Positions 41,921 to 50,610 of a stretch of 64,000 bases of DNA are shown here, piece after piece. Each line of letters begins with the position of its first letter. The stretch's first letter is position 1. Below the pieces are notes generated by a model. That model was not told the origin of the DNA. It made no database searches and saw only the letters and a list, made by a program, of their open reading frames with translations. The position numbers and the translations under genes are program-made. This stretch comes from Archangium violaceum Cb vi76. GTDB taxonomy: Bacteria; Myxococcota; Myxococcia; Myxococcales; Myxococcaceae. The stretch lies in contig NZ_JPMI01000035.1 of NCBI RefSeq assembly GCF_000733295.1, forward strand, positions 1 to 64,000, read 5' to 3'.

Positions 41921-42748
41921 ATGGATTGGAATCCACCCGGGGAGCCACGTATTTTGTCGTACATGAGCGATGCCGGGATGTGGGCGCCGGTGCTGGATGT
42001 GGAGGGGTTGGAGAAGACGTACGGCGATGTGAGGGCCGTGCAGGGGCTGACCTTCCAGGTCGCTCCCGGCGAGGTGCTCGGGCTGGTGGGACCCAACGGG
42101 GCGGGGAAGACGACCACGCTGCGCTGCCTGGCGGGCATCCTGCCGCCCACCCGCGGACGGGTGAGGGTGGCCGGGCATGACCTGGCGAGCGAGCAGGTGC
42201 GGGCCAAGCACGCCCTGGCGTTCCTCCCGGACGAGCCGCGCCTCTTCGAGTACCTCACCGTGTGGGAGCACCTGAACTTCGTGGCCCGGCTGTACGGGGT
42301 GGCGGACTGGGAGGAGCGGGCGCGGGCGCTGCTGGACGAGATGGAGCTGGCCGGCAAGGAGAAGGCCCTGCCCGGGGAGCTGTCGCGCGGGATGAAGCAG
42401 AAGCTGTCCATCGCCTGCGGCTTCCTGCACTCGCCACGGCTCATCATCCTCGACGAGCCGCTCACGGGGCTGGATCCGCTGGCCATCCGCCGCATGAAGG
42501 CCTCGCTGCGCCAGCGCGCGGAGGCGGGGACGGCGCTGGTGCTCTCCTCGCACCTGCTGCCGCTGGTGGAGGAGCTGTGCCACCGCATCCTCGTCATCGC
42601 CGGGGGGCGCGCGGTGGCGCTCGGGACGCTGGCGGACATCCGCGCGCAGCTCAGCGGGCCGGACGGCTCGGCGGCGTCCCTGGAGGATCTCTTCATCCGG
42701 ATCACGAGCGCGCCGCCCGAGCCGCGGCCGGAGCGGGAGGCCCCGTGA
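41921..42748 (+). CDS. ABC transporter ATP-binding protein
   Basis: ATPase subunit of a second ABC-2 exporter. Starts ATG 41921 or 41963; the frame opens at 41903. Walker A LVGPNGAGKTTTLRCL, signature GELSRGMKQKLSIACGF, Walker B RLIILDEPLTGLDPLA, and the switch His in LSSHLLPLVEEL. About 275 residues, with a short C-terminal extension. Its stop overlaps the GTG of the permease (42745). Divergent from guaB1 with only some 40 bases between starts, so the promoters overlap. Export substrate unknown. Confidence 0.92.
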   Translation: MDWNPPGEPRILSYMSDAGMWAPVLDVEGLEKTYGDVRAVQGLTFQVAPGEVLGLVGPNGAGKTTTLRCLAGILPPTRGRVRVAGHDLASEQVRAKHALAFLPDEPRLFEYLTVWEHLNFVARLYGVADWEERARALLDEMELAGKEKALPGELSRGMKQKLSIACGFLHSPRLIILDEPLTGLDPLAIRRMKASLRQRAEAGTALVLSSHLLPLVEELCHRILVIAGGRAVALGTLADIRAQLSGPDGSAASLEDLFIRITSAPPEPRPEREAP

Positions 42749-44475
42749 GCTTTCCGCGTGCGGTGACGTTCCTCTGGCTGGCCTCGGCGCGCAACCGGGT
42801 GCTGCGTCAGTTGCAGCGCCTGCGCCAGCCGAAGTACCTGGTGGGCGCGGTGGTGGGCGGGCTGTACCTGTACTCCGCGTTCGTGCGGCCGTTGATCTAC
42901 CGGGGGCAGGGGGGCGTGGCTCCGCCCGGGGCGCAGCTCGTGAGCCAGTTGTTCCTCGTGGGTGGGATGCTGTTCACCATGCTCTCCGCGTGGGCACTGG
43001 GTCCGGACCGGCCCTCGCTGTCCTTCAACGAGACGGAGGTGCAGCAGTTCTTCCCCGCGCCCGTGTCGAGACGGGGGCTGCTGCACTACAAGCTCGCGCG
43101 AGGCCTGGTGGGCGCGGCCATGGGCGCCTTCGTCGCCACCGTCTTCGGAAGCCGCATGCTGTCCGGCCAGCCCATCCTCTTCTTCCTGGGCGCCACGCTG
43201 ACGCTGTCCACGGTGCACCTGCACGTGACGGCGGCCTCCTTCGTGCGAACCCGGCTCGCCCGGTACGGGGGCACGGGGACGGCGCTGCGCTGGGGTGCGC
43301 TCACCGCCGTGAGCACGTTGATGATCATCGCGGCGCTCTCCGTGCTGCGCGAGCACCCCTTGCCCACGGAGCTGAACCACCCCCGGCAGCTCCAGACGTT
43401 GCTGGCCTCGTTGATGGACTCGCCAGCCCTGTGGCCGGGACGGTTGCTGGTGGCCCTGCCGCTCGCGCCGGACGTGGCGAGCTTCCTGAGGACGCTGCCA
43501 CTCGGACTGGGCCTGTTCGCCGTGCACTACGTGTGGGTGATGAGGGCGGCGGTGCCCTTCGAGGAGGCGGCGGTGGTACGGGCCGAGGAGCGCGCCCGGC
43601 TCCAGGAGCGGCTCTCCCGGGAGGGAGGGCAGGCCACGTTCCTGCGTGTGCGTCCCGCGTACTTCCAGCTCGCGCCCACGGGCCGGCCGGAGGTGGCGAT
43701 CCTCTGGAAGAACCTCGTCGCCGGGCGGCGGCTGGGCGGGGCGGGGCGGCTGCTCGCCGCGGGGCTGGTGGGTGGAGTGGTGGCGGCGGTGGCCTCGGGA
43801 CGGGGCATGTCCGAGGCGCTCGACAACGTGCGCCTGTTCATGGCGCCGCTGTGCGCGGGGCTCGCGGGGGTGCTGTGCGTCTTCGGGCCGTCCGCCCTGC
43901 GGTACGATCTGCGGATGGACCTGCCGAGGCTGGAGCAGCTCCGGGCGTTGCCGCTCACGGGGAGGCAGGTGGTGGCGGCGGAGCTCGCCGCGCCAGCGCT
44001 GCTGCTCGGGGTGACGCAGGTGGGGCTCGTCCTGTTGGCGATGGTGATGGCGGTGTGGCAGGGAGGCACGTACACAGAACTGTGGGTCACGGCGGGACTG
44101 GGGGCGCTCTGCGTGCTGCCGGCGGTGTCGCTCGGGGGGCTGTTCGTTCAGAACGCGGCGGTGGTGCTGTTCCCGGCGTGGCTGCAGCCCGAGGGCGAGC
44201 GGGTGCGAGGCCTGGAGGCGCTCGGGCAGCGGTTGCTGACGCTGGTGGGCACCCTGGTGGCGCTGCTGGTGGGGATGCTGCCCGCGGTGTTGCTGGCGGC
44301 CCTGGTGGGCTTCGGCCTGAACCTGCTCCTGGACCTGGGCGTGTGGGCACTGCCCTTCGCGGGAGCCGCCGCGGCGGCGGTACTCGTGGCCGAGGTGGCG
44401 CTCGGTGTGGTGGGCCTGGGCCACGCCTTCGATCGGCTCGATGTGTCGACGGAGGGGACCGGGACGGCGGCGTGA
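42745..44475 (+). CDS. ABC exporter permease with about 12 membrane helices
   Basis: GTG at 42745 overlaps the ATPase stop by four bases. The 576-residue inner-membrane protein has hydrophobic segments across most of its length (GAVVGGLYLYSAFV, LFLVGGMLFTMLSAWALG, LLAAGLVGGVVAAVA, LTLVGTLVALLVGMLPAVL) and a motif FNETEVQQFFPAPVSRRGLL between the first helices, which is the ABC-export/PF16962-like signature FNEaEvqfLfpAPvSRreLL. It is about twice the size of simple ABC-2 permeases, so a single copy may form the pore. Substrate unknown. Confidence 0.88.
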   Translation: MSFPRAVTFLWLASARNRVLRQLQRLRQPKYLVGAVVGGLYLYSAFVRPLIYRGQGGVAPPGAQLVSQLFLVGGMLFTMLSAWALGPDRPSLSFNETEVQQFFPAPVSRRGLLHYKLARGLVGAAMGAFVATVFGSRMLSGQPILFFLGATLTLSTVHLHVTAASFVRTRLARYGGTGTALRWGALTAVSTLMIIAALSVLREHPLPTELNHPRQLQTLLASLMDSPALWPGRLLVALPLAPDVASFLRTLPLGLGLFAVHYVWVMRAAVPFEEAAVVRAEERARLQERLSREGGQATFLRVRPAYFQLAPTGRPEVAILWKNLVAGRRLGGAGRLLAAGLVGGVVAAVASGRGMSEALDNVRLFMAPLCAGLAGVLCVFGPSALRYDLRMDLPRLEQLRALPLTGRQVVAAELAAPALLLGVTQVGLVLLAMVMAVWQGGTYTELWVTAGLGALCVLPAVSLGGLFVQNAAVVLFPAWLQPEGERVRGLEALGQRLLTLVGTLVALLVGMLPAVLLAALVGFGLNLLLDLGVWALPFAGAAAAAVLVAEVALGVVGLGHAFDRLDVSTEGTGTAA

Positions 44476-44497
44476 GGGGGCTTTCGGAGCCGATGCC

Positions 44498-44797
44498 TCA
44501 ATGCGGCCCGGCCGCCTCCGGGGGCGCGGACAGCGTGCGCACCACCACCGAGCGGCACGCCGAGCACACGACGCCGCTGCGCTCCCAGTGCACCTGTTCC
44601 TCCAGCTCCTGGGCGGACTCCTGACTCTCCTCGAGCTGCTTCACGAGCGCGGCGAGCTCGTCCTCCGAGCTGCCCCCGCCGGACGGGCCGAGCACATCCT
44701 GCTCACCCTGCAGCACGAGCGAGAAGCGGTAGTACACCTCGTTGGCGGCGATACCACGGCCGCATGCGGCACACGTCTTCGGTCGGGGGCCGGACAT
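44498..44797 (-). CDS. Small zinc-ribbon protein
   Basis: A 99-residue protein with CAAC near residues 9-12 and CSAC near 78-81: one treble-clef or ribbon formed by ends of the chain, with an acidic Glu/Gln/Ser coiled-coil insert (LAALVKQLEESQESAQELEE) in between. Cytoplasmic. Its stop faces the ABC permease stop (22 bases apart) and its start lies close to the desaturase stop (44808), so it may follow that gene on one transcript. Function unknown. Confidence 0.65.
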   Translation of the reverse strand: MSGPRPKTCAACGRGIAANEVYYRFSLVLQGEQDVLGPSGGGSSEDELAALVKQLEESQESAQELEEQVHWERSGVVCSACRSVVVRTLSAPPEAAGPH

Positions 44798-44807
44798 GCC
44801 GGAGACA

Positions 44808-45977
44808 CTATCGCGTCGGCACCGTGCGCATCGAGTTGCGTCCCACCATGATGTCCACGAGCTTCTTCACCCGGCGGAAGACGCCCTCCTGCACGTAGGG
44901 CACGCCGTGCTTCTCGCAGAGCGCCTTCACCCGGGGCTGTACCTGCTGGTACTTGCTCATGGGCAGGCTGGGCCAGAGGTGGTGCTCGATCTGGTAGTTC
45001 AGCCAGCCGTGGAGGAAGTCGACCACGTCGCTCCCGGTGGCGTAGTTCACCGAGCCGATCACCTGCCGCACGGAGAACTCCGCGTTGTTCTTCGCGCGAT
45101 CGTGGAACCGGTAGAGGTCATCCCCCGCGTGGTTGGGCGCGATCAGCACGAAGCTCTGGAGGTTCGTGAGCAGCTCGGCGAGCACGCTGTTGGCCAGCAC
45201 GCTGAGCACCGCCCACATCCCGAGCGGCGCGAACAGGGCGGGCAGCAGCACGAAGCGCAGGCCCACGTAAGGCAGGATGCACGTCCACCAGAACGCCCGG
45301 CCGTCCGCGGTGAGCGGGTTGAAGGCCGTGATCAGGCGCAGATTGCTTCCATCGTCCTTCTCGCCCGCGCGCCGCCGCTCGGCCCGCCGCCACTCCAGGA
45401 AGGTGTTGGGCGCGTAGTACGTCAGCTTCCACGTGCAGGCGAAGAAGGCCACGACCGCGTACTTCGCCAGCATCGGCATGCTGGAGTCCCGAAGGAACCC
45501 GGTGTTCTCCTCCACCAGGTCCGGATCCGCCGTCTCGCCCGTGCGCCCGTGGTGCAGCGCGTTGTGCTCGTGCCGCCACGCGTCGGGGTGGATCCAATCC
45601 GGCCAGTCCAGGAAGCGGCGCCACCCCGAGGCGAACGCGCGACCGGTGCGGTGCTCGGGCATGCCGGGCACCCGGTCGTAACCCCGGTGCGTCACGTGGT
45701 GCGCCATCATCGTCCAGCGCGCCGTGTTGCCCTGCGCGATGAGCAGCGCCGAGAGGGGATTGGGCGCCAGCCAGGCAGTCGCATAGCCGAGCGCCGAGCA
45801 CACCCGGCCCCAGCGCTCGATCTTCCGGAAGTGCGCGAGGTCCTCGGGCCCGAGGGAGGATTCCATCTCCGTGCGAAGGGTCTGCAGGTCACGCGCGAAG
45901 GCCTCTTCATCGATGTCGAGGCCTGGGAAGGCGGAGCGCGGAGGTTCCTCCACGCGCATGGCGACTGCCGTATTCAT
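44808..45977 (-). CDS. Fatty acid desaturase (membrane-bound, front-end-like, QxxHH)
   Basis: Integral membrane di-iron enzyme, 389 residues, introducing a double bond in acyl lipids. Three histidine boxes are visible: HHVTHRGYD, HEHNALHHGRTG and QIEHHLWPSLPMSKY. The third box starts with Gln, as in front-end (delta-5/6) desaturases, although no cytochrome b5 domain is fused. Hydrophobic regions separate boxes one and two from three. The family is common in myxobacteria, which make polyunsaturated and branched lipids. Electron donor is not encoded nearby. ATG start at 45977. Confidence 0.93.
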   Translation of the reverse strand: MNTAVAMRVEEPPRSAFPGLDIDEEAFARDLQTLRTEMESSLGPEDLAHFRKIERWGRVCSALGYATAWLAPNPLSALLIAQGNTARWTMMAHHVTHRGYDRVPGMPEHRTGRAFASGWRRFLDWPDWIHPDAWRHEHNALHHGRTGETADPDLVEENTGFLRDSSMPMLAKYAVVAFFACTWKLTYYAPNTFLEWRRAERRRAGEKDDGSNLRLITAFNPLTADGRAFWWTCILPYVGLRFVLLPALFAPLGMWAVLSVLANSVLAELLTNLQSFVLIAPNHAGDDLYRFHDRAKNNAEFSVRQVIGSVNYATGSDVVDFLHGWLNYQIEHHLWPSLPMSKYQQVQPRVKALCEKHGVPYVQEGVFRRVKKLVDIMVGRNSMRTVPTR

Positions 45978-46093
45978 GAGGTCTGCTGGCTCCTGGTGCG
46001 ACGTGCCCGGTGGGGACGCCTAGCATCGCAGGGTACGGAGCTGAAGCAACAACCTCATGGGTTCGCCCGGAATCCGGGCGGGGAGACGAGCCG

Positions 46094-46939
46094 TCAGGGC
46101 GCTCCCTTCCTCGTCCGGAGCTGCTCGAGGGCTCTCGCGAGCTGCCCGGTGTAGTCCACGCCCGTGTCCTCGTCGACGAACCGCTGGTGGGGGGCCTCGA
46201 AGTAGCCGGAGCGGGCGTAGGCCACCTTGAGGAGCCGCACCTGCTGCTCCGGGTCCAGCTCACCCCAGCTCCGGCCCGCGTCCAGTGCCGCGCGCCAGTC
46301 CGAGCCCTCGCCGAACCACCGGCCCCAGAGCGTCTCGCAGACGTAGTCGGTCCCCCCCGCCTGGTACTGCCAGACGTGGCCCATCTCCTGGATGAGCAGG
46401 TGCATGGGGAGCTGGAGCGCGGCGGCGTCCTTCCGGGGGATGTCCCGGGGCACGTAGAGGGTATGGCCGAGCACGAAGGGGCGGCCGGCCAACGAGAGCA
46501 GCCCGAGACGGCCCACCTTGAGGCGGACCCGCTCGTAGTCGATGCCGTCCCCGAACACCTTGCGCAGCTCGGCGATCTGTCTCGGCGTGAGCCGGCTGCC
46601 CGCGGGCTCGAGGAAGAGGAGCGTCTGGATGCCGCTCAGCACCCGGCCCCCCAGGCTCAGCAGGACGTCCAGGGGAATCTGGACGAGCTTCAACACCCCT
46701 CGGAGCAGCTCGTGACCGCCCGTGGAGAATCTGCCCGTGAGGAGCCCACCCAGCCCCCGCGCGAAGCACTTCACGGCCAACCACAGGTTCCGCAGCACCC
46801 CGAGGCCCGCGCTCACGAGACCCGCGAGCAGGAAGGGCGGTGTCCACCTCCCGGTGATGATCTCGGGCGTCGTGCTCGGAGCCAGGGCTCCGGGAGCTCC
46901 AGGAGTGGGTGAAGCGAGAATCGCGGACCGGGTGCCCAT
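46094..46939 (-). CDS. Zincin-like / DUF4157-related protein with altered active-site motif
   Basis: ATG 46939 yields 281 residues; the longer frame upstream is not needed. There is a hydrophobic region around TPPFLLAGLVSAGLGVLRN, then the theme ELRKVFGDGIDYERVRL, FVLGHTLYVPRDIP and MHLLIQEMGHVWQYQAGG. This order is that of DUF4157 and Vgr/Rhs-associated zincins, where the last block normally reads HExxHxxQ. Here the first His is Gln (QEMGH), so classical metallopeptidase chemistry is unlikely. Downstream helix LDPEQQVRLLKVAYARSGYF. Alone in its transcript. Confidence 0.65.
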   Translation of the reverse strand: MGTRSAILASPTPGAPGALAPSTTPEIITGRWTPPFLLAGLVSAGLGVLRNLWLAVKCFARGLGGLLTGRFSTGGHELLRGVLKLVQIPLDVLLSLGGRVLSGIQTLLFLEPAGSRLTPRQIAELRKVFGDGIDYERVRLKVGRLGLLSLAGRPFVLGHTLYVPRDIPRKDAAALQLPMHLLIQEMGHVWQYQAGGTDYVCETLWGRWFGEGSDWRAALDAGRSWGELDPEQQVRLLKVAYARSGYFEAPHQRFVDEDTGVDYTGQLARALEQLRTRKGAP

Positions 46940-47143
46940 GGTGCCTCCATGAGAGAGCAACCAACCAAGGCTCGGCACGATCAGCAGCTCCTGCCAGGGA
47001 GGACACCCACCCCCAAGGGCCGGTGCGTGCGCTCCAGAGCACACTCCGGCCCGGCCGAGTCGAACACCTGACAGCGAGTTCCGCCTTCAGGGTGACAGGT
47101 GGAGGGCGGTGCGCCTCGGCCCATGCGCGGCCCTTGCCCGGTG

Positions 47144-47500
47144 TTACGACTGCTCTTCCTCGGAGGCCTCGCCCACCCGGGAGCTGGCGACGCCGAACGT
47201 GTTGGCGTCGGCGATCTCCTTGGTGGTGCCCTTGTACGCGCGATAGGCGAAGGGCGCGGTCACCAGCATCGCGATGACACCCAGGCCGATGGCCTTCCAG
47301 GGAATGGGCTCTTCCTTGATCTGGATGTCCCGGTTGTAGGAGTTGATGTTGTACTTGGGACGGGCGCGGGCGGCATCGCGCTCCTCCTGGGTCATTTCAT
47401 CGCCTTGGAAGCTCTGGAGCTGCCGCCGCTGGGCGAGGGCGGCGCCGCCAGTGACGAGCACGAGGACGACCAGCAGACGCGAGAAGAGGGGGAGGCGCAT
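47144..47500 (-). CDS. Small envelope protein with signal and second helix
   Basis: ATG at 47500 (the frame continues six codons upstream) gives 118 residues. Signal peptide LLVVLVLVTGGAALA, an exported stretch RRQLQSFQGDEMTQEERDAA, then a membrane helix IGLGVIAMLVTAPFAYRAY and a hydrophilic tail ending EASEEEQS. The two-helix small-protein layout is common in myxobacteria. Divergent from sppA with 80 bases between the genes. No family recognised. Confidence 0.6.
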   Translation of the reverse strand: MRLPLFSRLLVVLVLVTGGAALAQRRQLQSFQGDEMTQEERDAARARPKYNINSYNRDIQIKEEPIPWKAIGLGVIAMLVTAPFAYRAYKGTTKEIADANTFGVASSRVGEASEEEQS

Positions 47501-47581
47501 GGCGGCGCAGCCTACCACGACCTTACATGTGCATAGAACAGGGCTTGCTTCCCCCCAGGCGGTCCGTTAGGCGCCAGACCC

Positions 47582-49297
47582 GTGCGCTTCCTCGTCATCC
47601 CCCTGATCAACCTGCTGGTGCTGTTGAGGGTCCTCCTGGGCCTCCCGTTCCGCCTGCTGGGGGCTCGGAGCCGGCCGGCCTATGTGCGCTTCCGGCTGGC
47701 GGGGGAGCCCTCCTACCGGGAGCGGACCCGGCGTTCCCGCCTGCCCCCGAGCCTGGGAGGGCAGGGCCGTCCCGAGCCGGCCACGGTGACCTCGTTGGAG
47801 TCCTTCCGAGAGGCCCTGGCGCTGCTGGCGAAGGACCCGAAGGTGAAGGGCATCCTCCTGATACTGGAGGACCTGGAGGTGCCGCCGGCCAAGCAGGAGG
47901 CGTTGGTGAAGCTGCTCGGGGACTTCCGGGCGGCGGGCAAGCGGGTGGTGGCGTGGGCGGTGGGGGTGGGCAACGTGGGCTACCAGGTGATGTGCGCGGC
48001 GGACGAGGTGCTGCTGTCCCCGGCGGGCCGGTTGGATCTGATGGGCTTCGCCGCGGAGGCCACCGCGCTGGGCGAGGGCCTGGGCCGGCTCGGCATCAAG
48101 GCGCACTTCTTCCGGCGGGGCGCCTACAAGACGGCGCCGGAGCTCTACACGCACGCGCACGTCTCGGACATCCAGCGGCAGACGCTCGAGTCATTCCTGG
48201 ACGAGCGGTACGTGGACCTGGTGGACAGCGTGGCCCGGGGGCGGCGGCGCACGCCGGAGGAGGTGAGGGCGTGGATCGACGCGGGCCCCTACAGCCCGAA
48301 GCGCGCGGCGGCGGCGGGCCTCATCGACGGGATGTGTGACGAGGCGGATCTGCCCGCGCGGCTCTTGGGCAAGCCCGAGGGCAAGAAGGACGACGAGGAC
48401 GAGGACGACGAGGGCGTGGAGCCGATGCCGATGTACCGGGCGCGGCTGCCGTGGCCTCCGGTGCGGTGGCGTCCGCTGCGTCCGAAGCCGCGGCTGGGGG
48501 TGGTGCCCGTGTCGGGGATGATCGTCCCAGGCAAGGGGACGCCGGGGCGGGCGGCGGGCTCGGACACGGTGGTGAAGGCGCTGCGCGCGGCGGGGCGGAA
48601 CCGGAGGGTGAAGGCGGTGGTGCTGTACGTGGCGAGCCCGGGAGGCTCGGCGGTGGCCTCGGAGCTCATCCTGGAGGCGGTGCAGCGGGTGGCGAAGAAG
48701 AAGCCGGTCATCGCCTTCATGGATCAGGTGGCGGCGAGCGGCGGCTACATGGCCGCGCTGGGCGCCCGGGAGCTCTGGGCCACGCCGCACGCGGTGGTGG
48801 GTTCCATCGGCGTGTTCGCGGGGAAGTTCGACACCTCGGAGCTGATGGAGAAGCTGGGGGTGCACCGCACGCTCATCACCCGGGGAGAGACGGCGGGCAT
48901 GTACTCGAGCGCGCGGGGCTTCACCGAGCACGAGCGGGGCTTGATGGAGCTCGAGATGGAGGAGACGTACCAGGCCTTCCTCGAGCACGTGGCGAAGGCG
49001 CGGGGCCGGACGAAGGAGGAGATCCACGCGCTGGGCGAGGGGCGGGTGTACAGCGGCACGCGGGCGCTGGGGTTGGGGCTGGTGGACAAGCTGGGAGGCT
49101 TCGAGGAGGCGTGCCGCCACGCGATGGACCTGGCGAAGGTGCCGGCGGGGCGCTTCGAGCTCCAGTTGTATGGGGGAGGGGAACGGGGCTTCTCGCTGTT
49201 GAAGCTGTTGCTGGGGAACGCGTGGGCGGGGGTTTATGCCTTCTGTCCAACGGCGTGGAGCCTGCTGGGGTTCAAGGGAGGGGAGCGTTTCGAGTAA
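47582..49297 (+). CDS. sppA: Signal peptide peptidase SppA (67K-type)
   Basis: A 571-residue membrane peptidase that degrades cleaved signal peptides in the inner membrane. N-terminal helix FLVIPLINLLVLLRVLLG. It has two tandem ClpP-fold domains. The catalytic Lys is expected in RRGAYKTAPELYTHA (first domain); the Ser nucleophile in FMDQVAASGGYMAA (second domain), which is the 67K arrangement. Final motif GRVYSGTRALGLGLVDKLGG. The start GTG 47582 has no clear ribosome site; a TTGCTT-N16-TTAGGC element at 47545-47572 would give an almost leaderless message. Confidence 0.92.
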   Translation: MRFLVIPLINLLVLLRVLLGLPFRLLGARSRPAYVRFRLAGEPSYRERTRRSRLPPSLGGQGRPEPATVTSLESFREALALLAKDPKVKGILLILEDLEVPPAKQEALVKLLGDFRAAGKRVVAWAVGVGNVGYQVMCAADEVLLSPAGRLDLMGFAAEATALGEGLGRLGIKAHFFRRGAYKTAPELYTHAHVSDIQRQTLESFLDERYVDLVDSVARGRRRTPEEVRAWIDAGPYSPKRAAAAGLIDGMCDEADLPARLLGKPEGKKDDEDEDDEGVEPMPMYRARLPWPPVRWRPLRPKPRLGVVPVSGMIVPGKGTPGRAAGSDTVVKALRAAGRNRRVKAVVLYVASPGGSAVASELILEAVQRVAKKKPVIAFMDQVAASGGYMAALGARELWATPHAVVGSIGVFAGKFDTSELMEKLGVHRTLITRGETAGMYSSARGFTEHERGLMELEMEETYQAFLEHVAKARGRTKEEIHALGEGRVYSGTRALGLGLVDKLGGFEEACRHAMDLAKVPAGRFELQLYGGGERGFSLLKLLLGNAWAGVYAFCPTAWSLLGFKGGERFE

Positions 49298-49310
49298 CCT
49301 CCCGGCCCGC

Positions 49311-50483
49311 ATGGCGCGCCCCTGTCCCCTCTGTGAGAACCAGCCGCTGCGGCCCTTGCGCGTCTCCCATGTGGAAATCGACACCTGCCCGGGCTGTCAC
49401 GGCCTGTGGTTCGATCGGGGCGAGCTGGAGCGCTTCCCGGCTCGACCCTCGGCGAGGAGTTTCCTGGCCATGAAGGGGCAGACCTTCTCGAGGTGCCGGA
49501 AGTCGGGGCACCCGGTGGGCCGGGCGGAGGCGGTCTGCCCCACGTGCCGGAGCGAGCCCGTGCGGTGTCCGGTCTGCACCGGGCGCCTGCGGCGGGTGGT
49601 GACGAGCGCCAGCCCCGTGGACGTGTGTCCCTCGTGCGAAGGAGTCTGGTTGGACGCGGGCGCCTTCGAGGCCCTGGGAGACGTGATGGTGCCTCAGGCG
49701 CGAGCTTCTGCTACGGCTGCGGCGGCCATGGAGTGCTCGCGCTGCGGGGTCGGGCTCCAGGTCTCGGAGGCCTATGCGTACGATGGGGATGTGTATTGCG
49801 GAGCATGCCGGCCGCCGGGCTCCGTCTCGGGGGCGGCGATGAAGAAGGGCACACCGGGAGGCCCGTTGCGCAGGGTCCTGGGAACGCTGTCCATGTGGTC
49901 CCTGGCCGTCTCCGGGGTGGTCACGGGCTGTGCCCACACGCCGGGACCCTCGGAGGTGGCGGCGTCCTACGCCCAGGCATTGGAGGAGAACCGGCTGGCG
50001 GACGCCTCCGCGCTGACGAGCGTCCCCCCGGAGGCCCGGCCCGCGTTCCTGGAGCACTATGGGGACGCCGCGGTCCGTCAGGCCCGCGCGAAGGAGGTGC
50101 GCGAGGCCCTCCCCCGGCTCCAGGCGCGAGCCCCGGCCCTCACGTTGATCCAGGAGAAGGAGGGCTGGCGGGTCGTCGAGGAGAAGCCCGAGGACGCACC
50201 GCGGGCGGCCTTGAAGGGATTCCTGGACGCGGTGGAGGCGGGCAACTGGAACAAGGCCTGGTCGCTGCTGAGCGATCCCCTGCGTGCCCGCTACACCCCC
50301 GAGCGTCTGCGCGAGGACTTCAAGCGCGAGCCCCTGTCGGCCGAGCGGGTGCGCCGGGCGCGGCTCGCCTTGGAGGGGGACGTGCGGGTGACGGCGTCGG
50401 GGGCGGAGTTCCCGGTGGGGACGGAGCGGGCGGTGCGGCTGGTCCGGGAGGCAGGCGAGTACCGGGTGGCCGCGATCGAATGA
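49311..50483 (+). CDS. Zinc-ribbon (zf-TFIIB-like) protein with C-terminal unknown domain
   Basis: From ATG 49311 (390 residues), 13 bases after the sppA stop. It opens with three CxxC modules of the zf-TFIIB type: ARPCPLCENQPLRPLRVS, CPGCHGLWFDRGELER, then CPTCRSEPVRCPVC, CPSCEGVWLDAGAFEAL, CSRCGVGLQ and YCGACRPPG. After a hydrophobic segment (LSMWSLAVSGVVTGC) the second half has two NTF2/DUF4878-like repeats (EVAASYAQALEENRLADASA and AALKGFLDAVEAGNWNKAWS). The order suggests a zinc-ribbon cytoplasmic head and a periplasmic accumulation domain. Function unknown. Confidence 0.7.
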   Translation: MARPCPLCENQPLRPLRVSHVEIDTCPGCHGLWFDRGELERFPARPSARSFLAMKGQTFSRCRKSGHPVGRAEAVCPTCRSEPVRCPVCTGRLRRVVTSASPVDVCPSCEGVWLDAGAFEALGDVMVPQARASATAAAAMECSRCGVGLQVSEAYAYDGDVYCGACRPPGSVSGAAMKKGTPGGPLRRVLGTLSMWSLAVSGVVTGCAHTPGPSEVAASYAQALEENRLADASALTSVPPEARPAFLEHYGDAAVRQARAKEVREALPRLQARAPALTLIQEKEGWRVVEEKPEDAPRAALKGFLDAVEAGNWNKAWSLLSDPLRARYTPERLREDFKREPLSAERVRRARLALEGDVRVTASGAEFPVGTERAVRLVREAGEYRVAAIE

Positions 50484-50521
50484 GAAGCGGTGCAACCAGG
50501 GGAACGACAGATTAGAGGAGG

Positions 50522-50550
50522 TTGACACCGGGGGGTCCGCTGGCTATTTC
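50522..50550 (+). promoter_or_regulatory. Sigma70-type promoter of mrp/apbC
   Basis: TTGACA (50522-50527), exactly 17 bases, TATTTC (50545-50550), followed by CGCGCCCTTCC. The start site would be near 50557 and leader about 54 bases. Confidence 0.65.
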
Positions 50551-50610
50551 CGCGCCCTTCCGTGGAGGGTCCCCCAACCCCCCGGATTCCAAAGGATTCA
50601 GGTACTCCAG

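Noticed and set aside
46094-46939. Active zinc metallopeptidase
   Set aside because: The motif is QEMGH and not HExxH, so a peptidase label would overstate the evidence.
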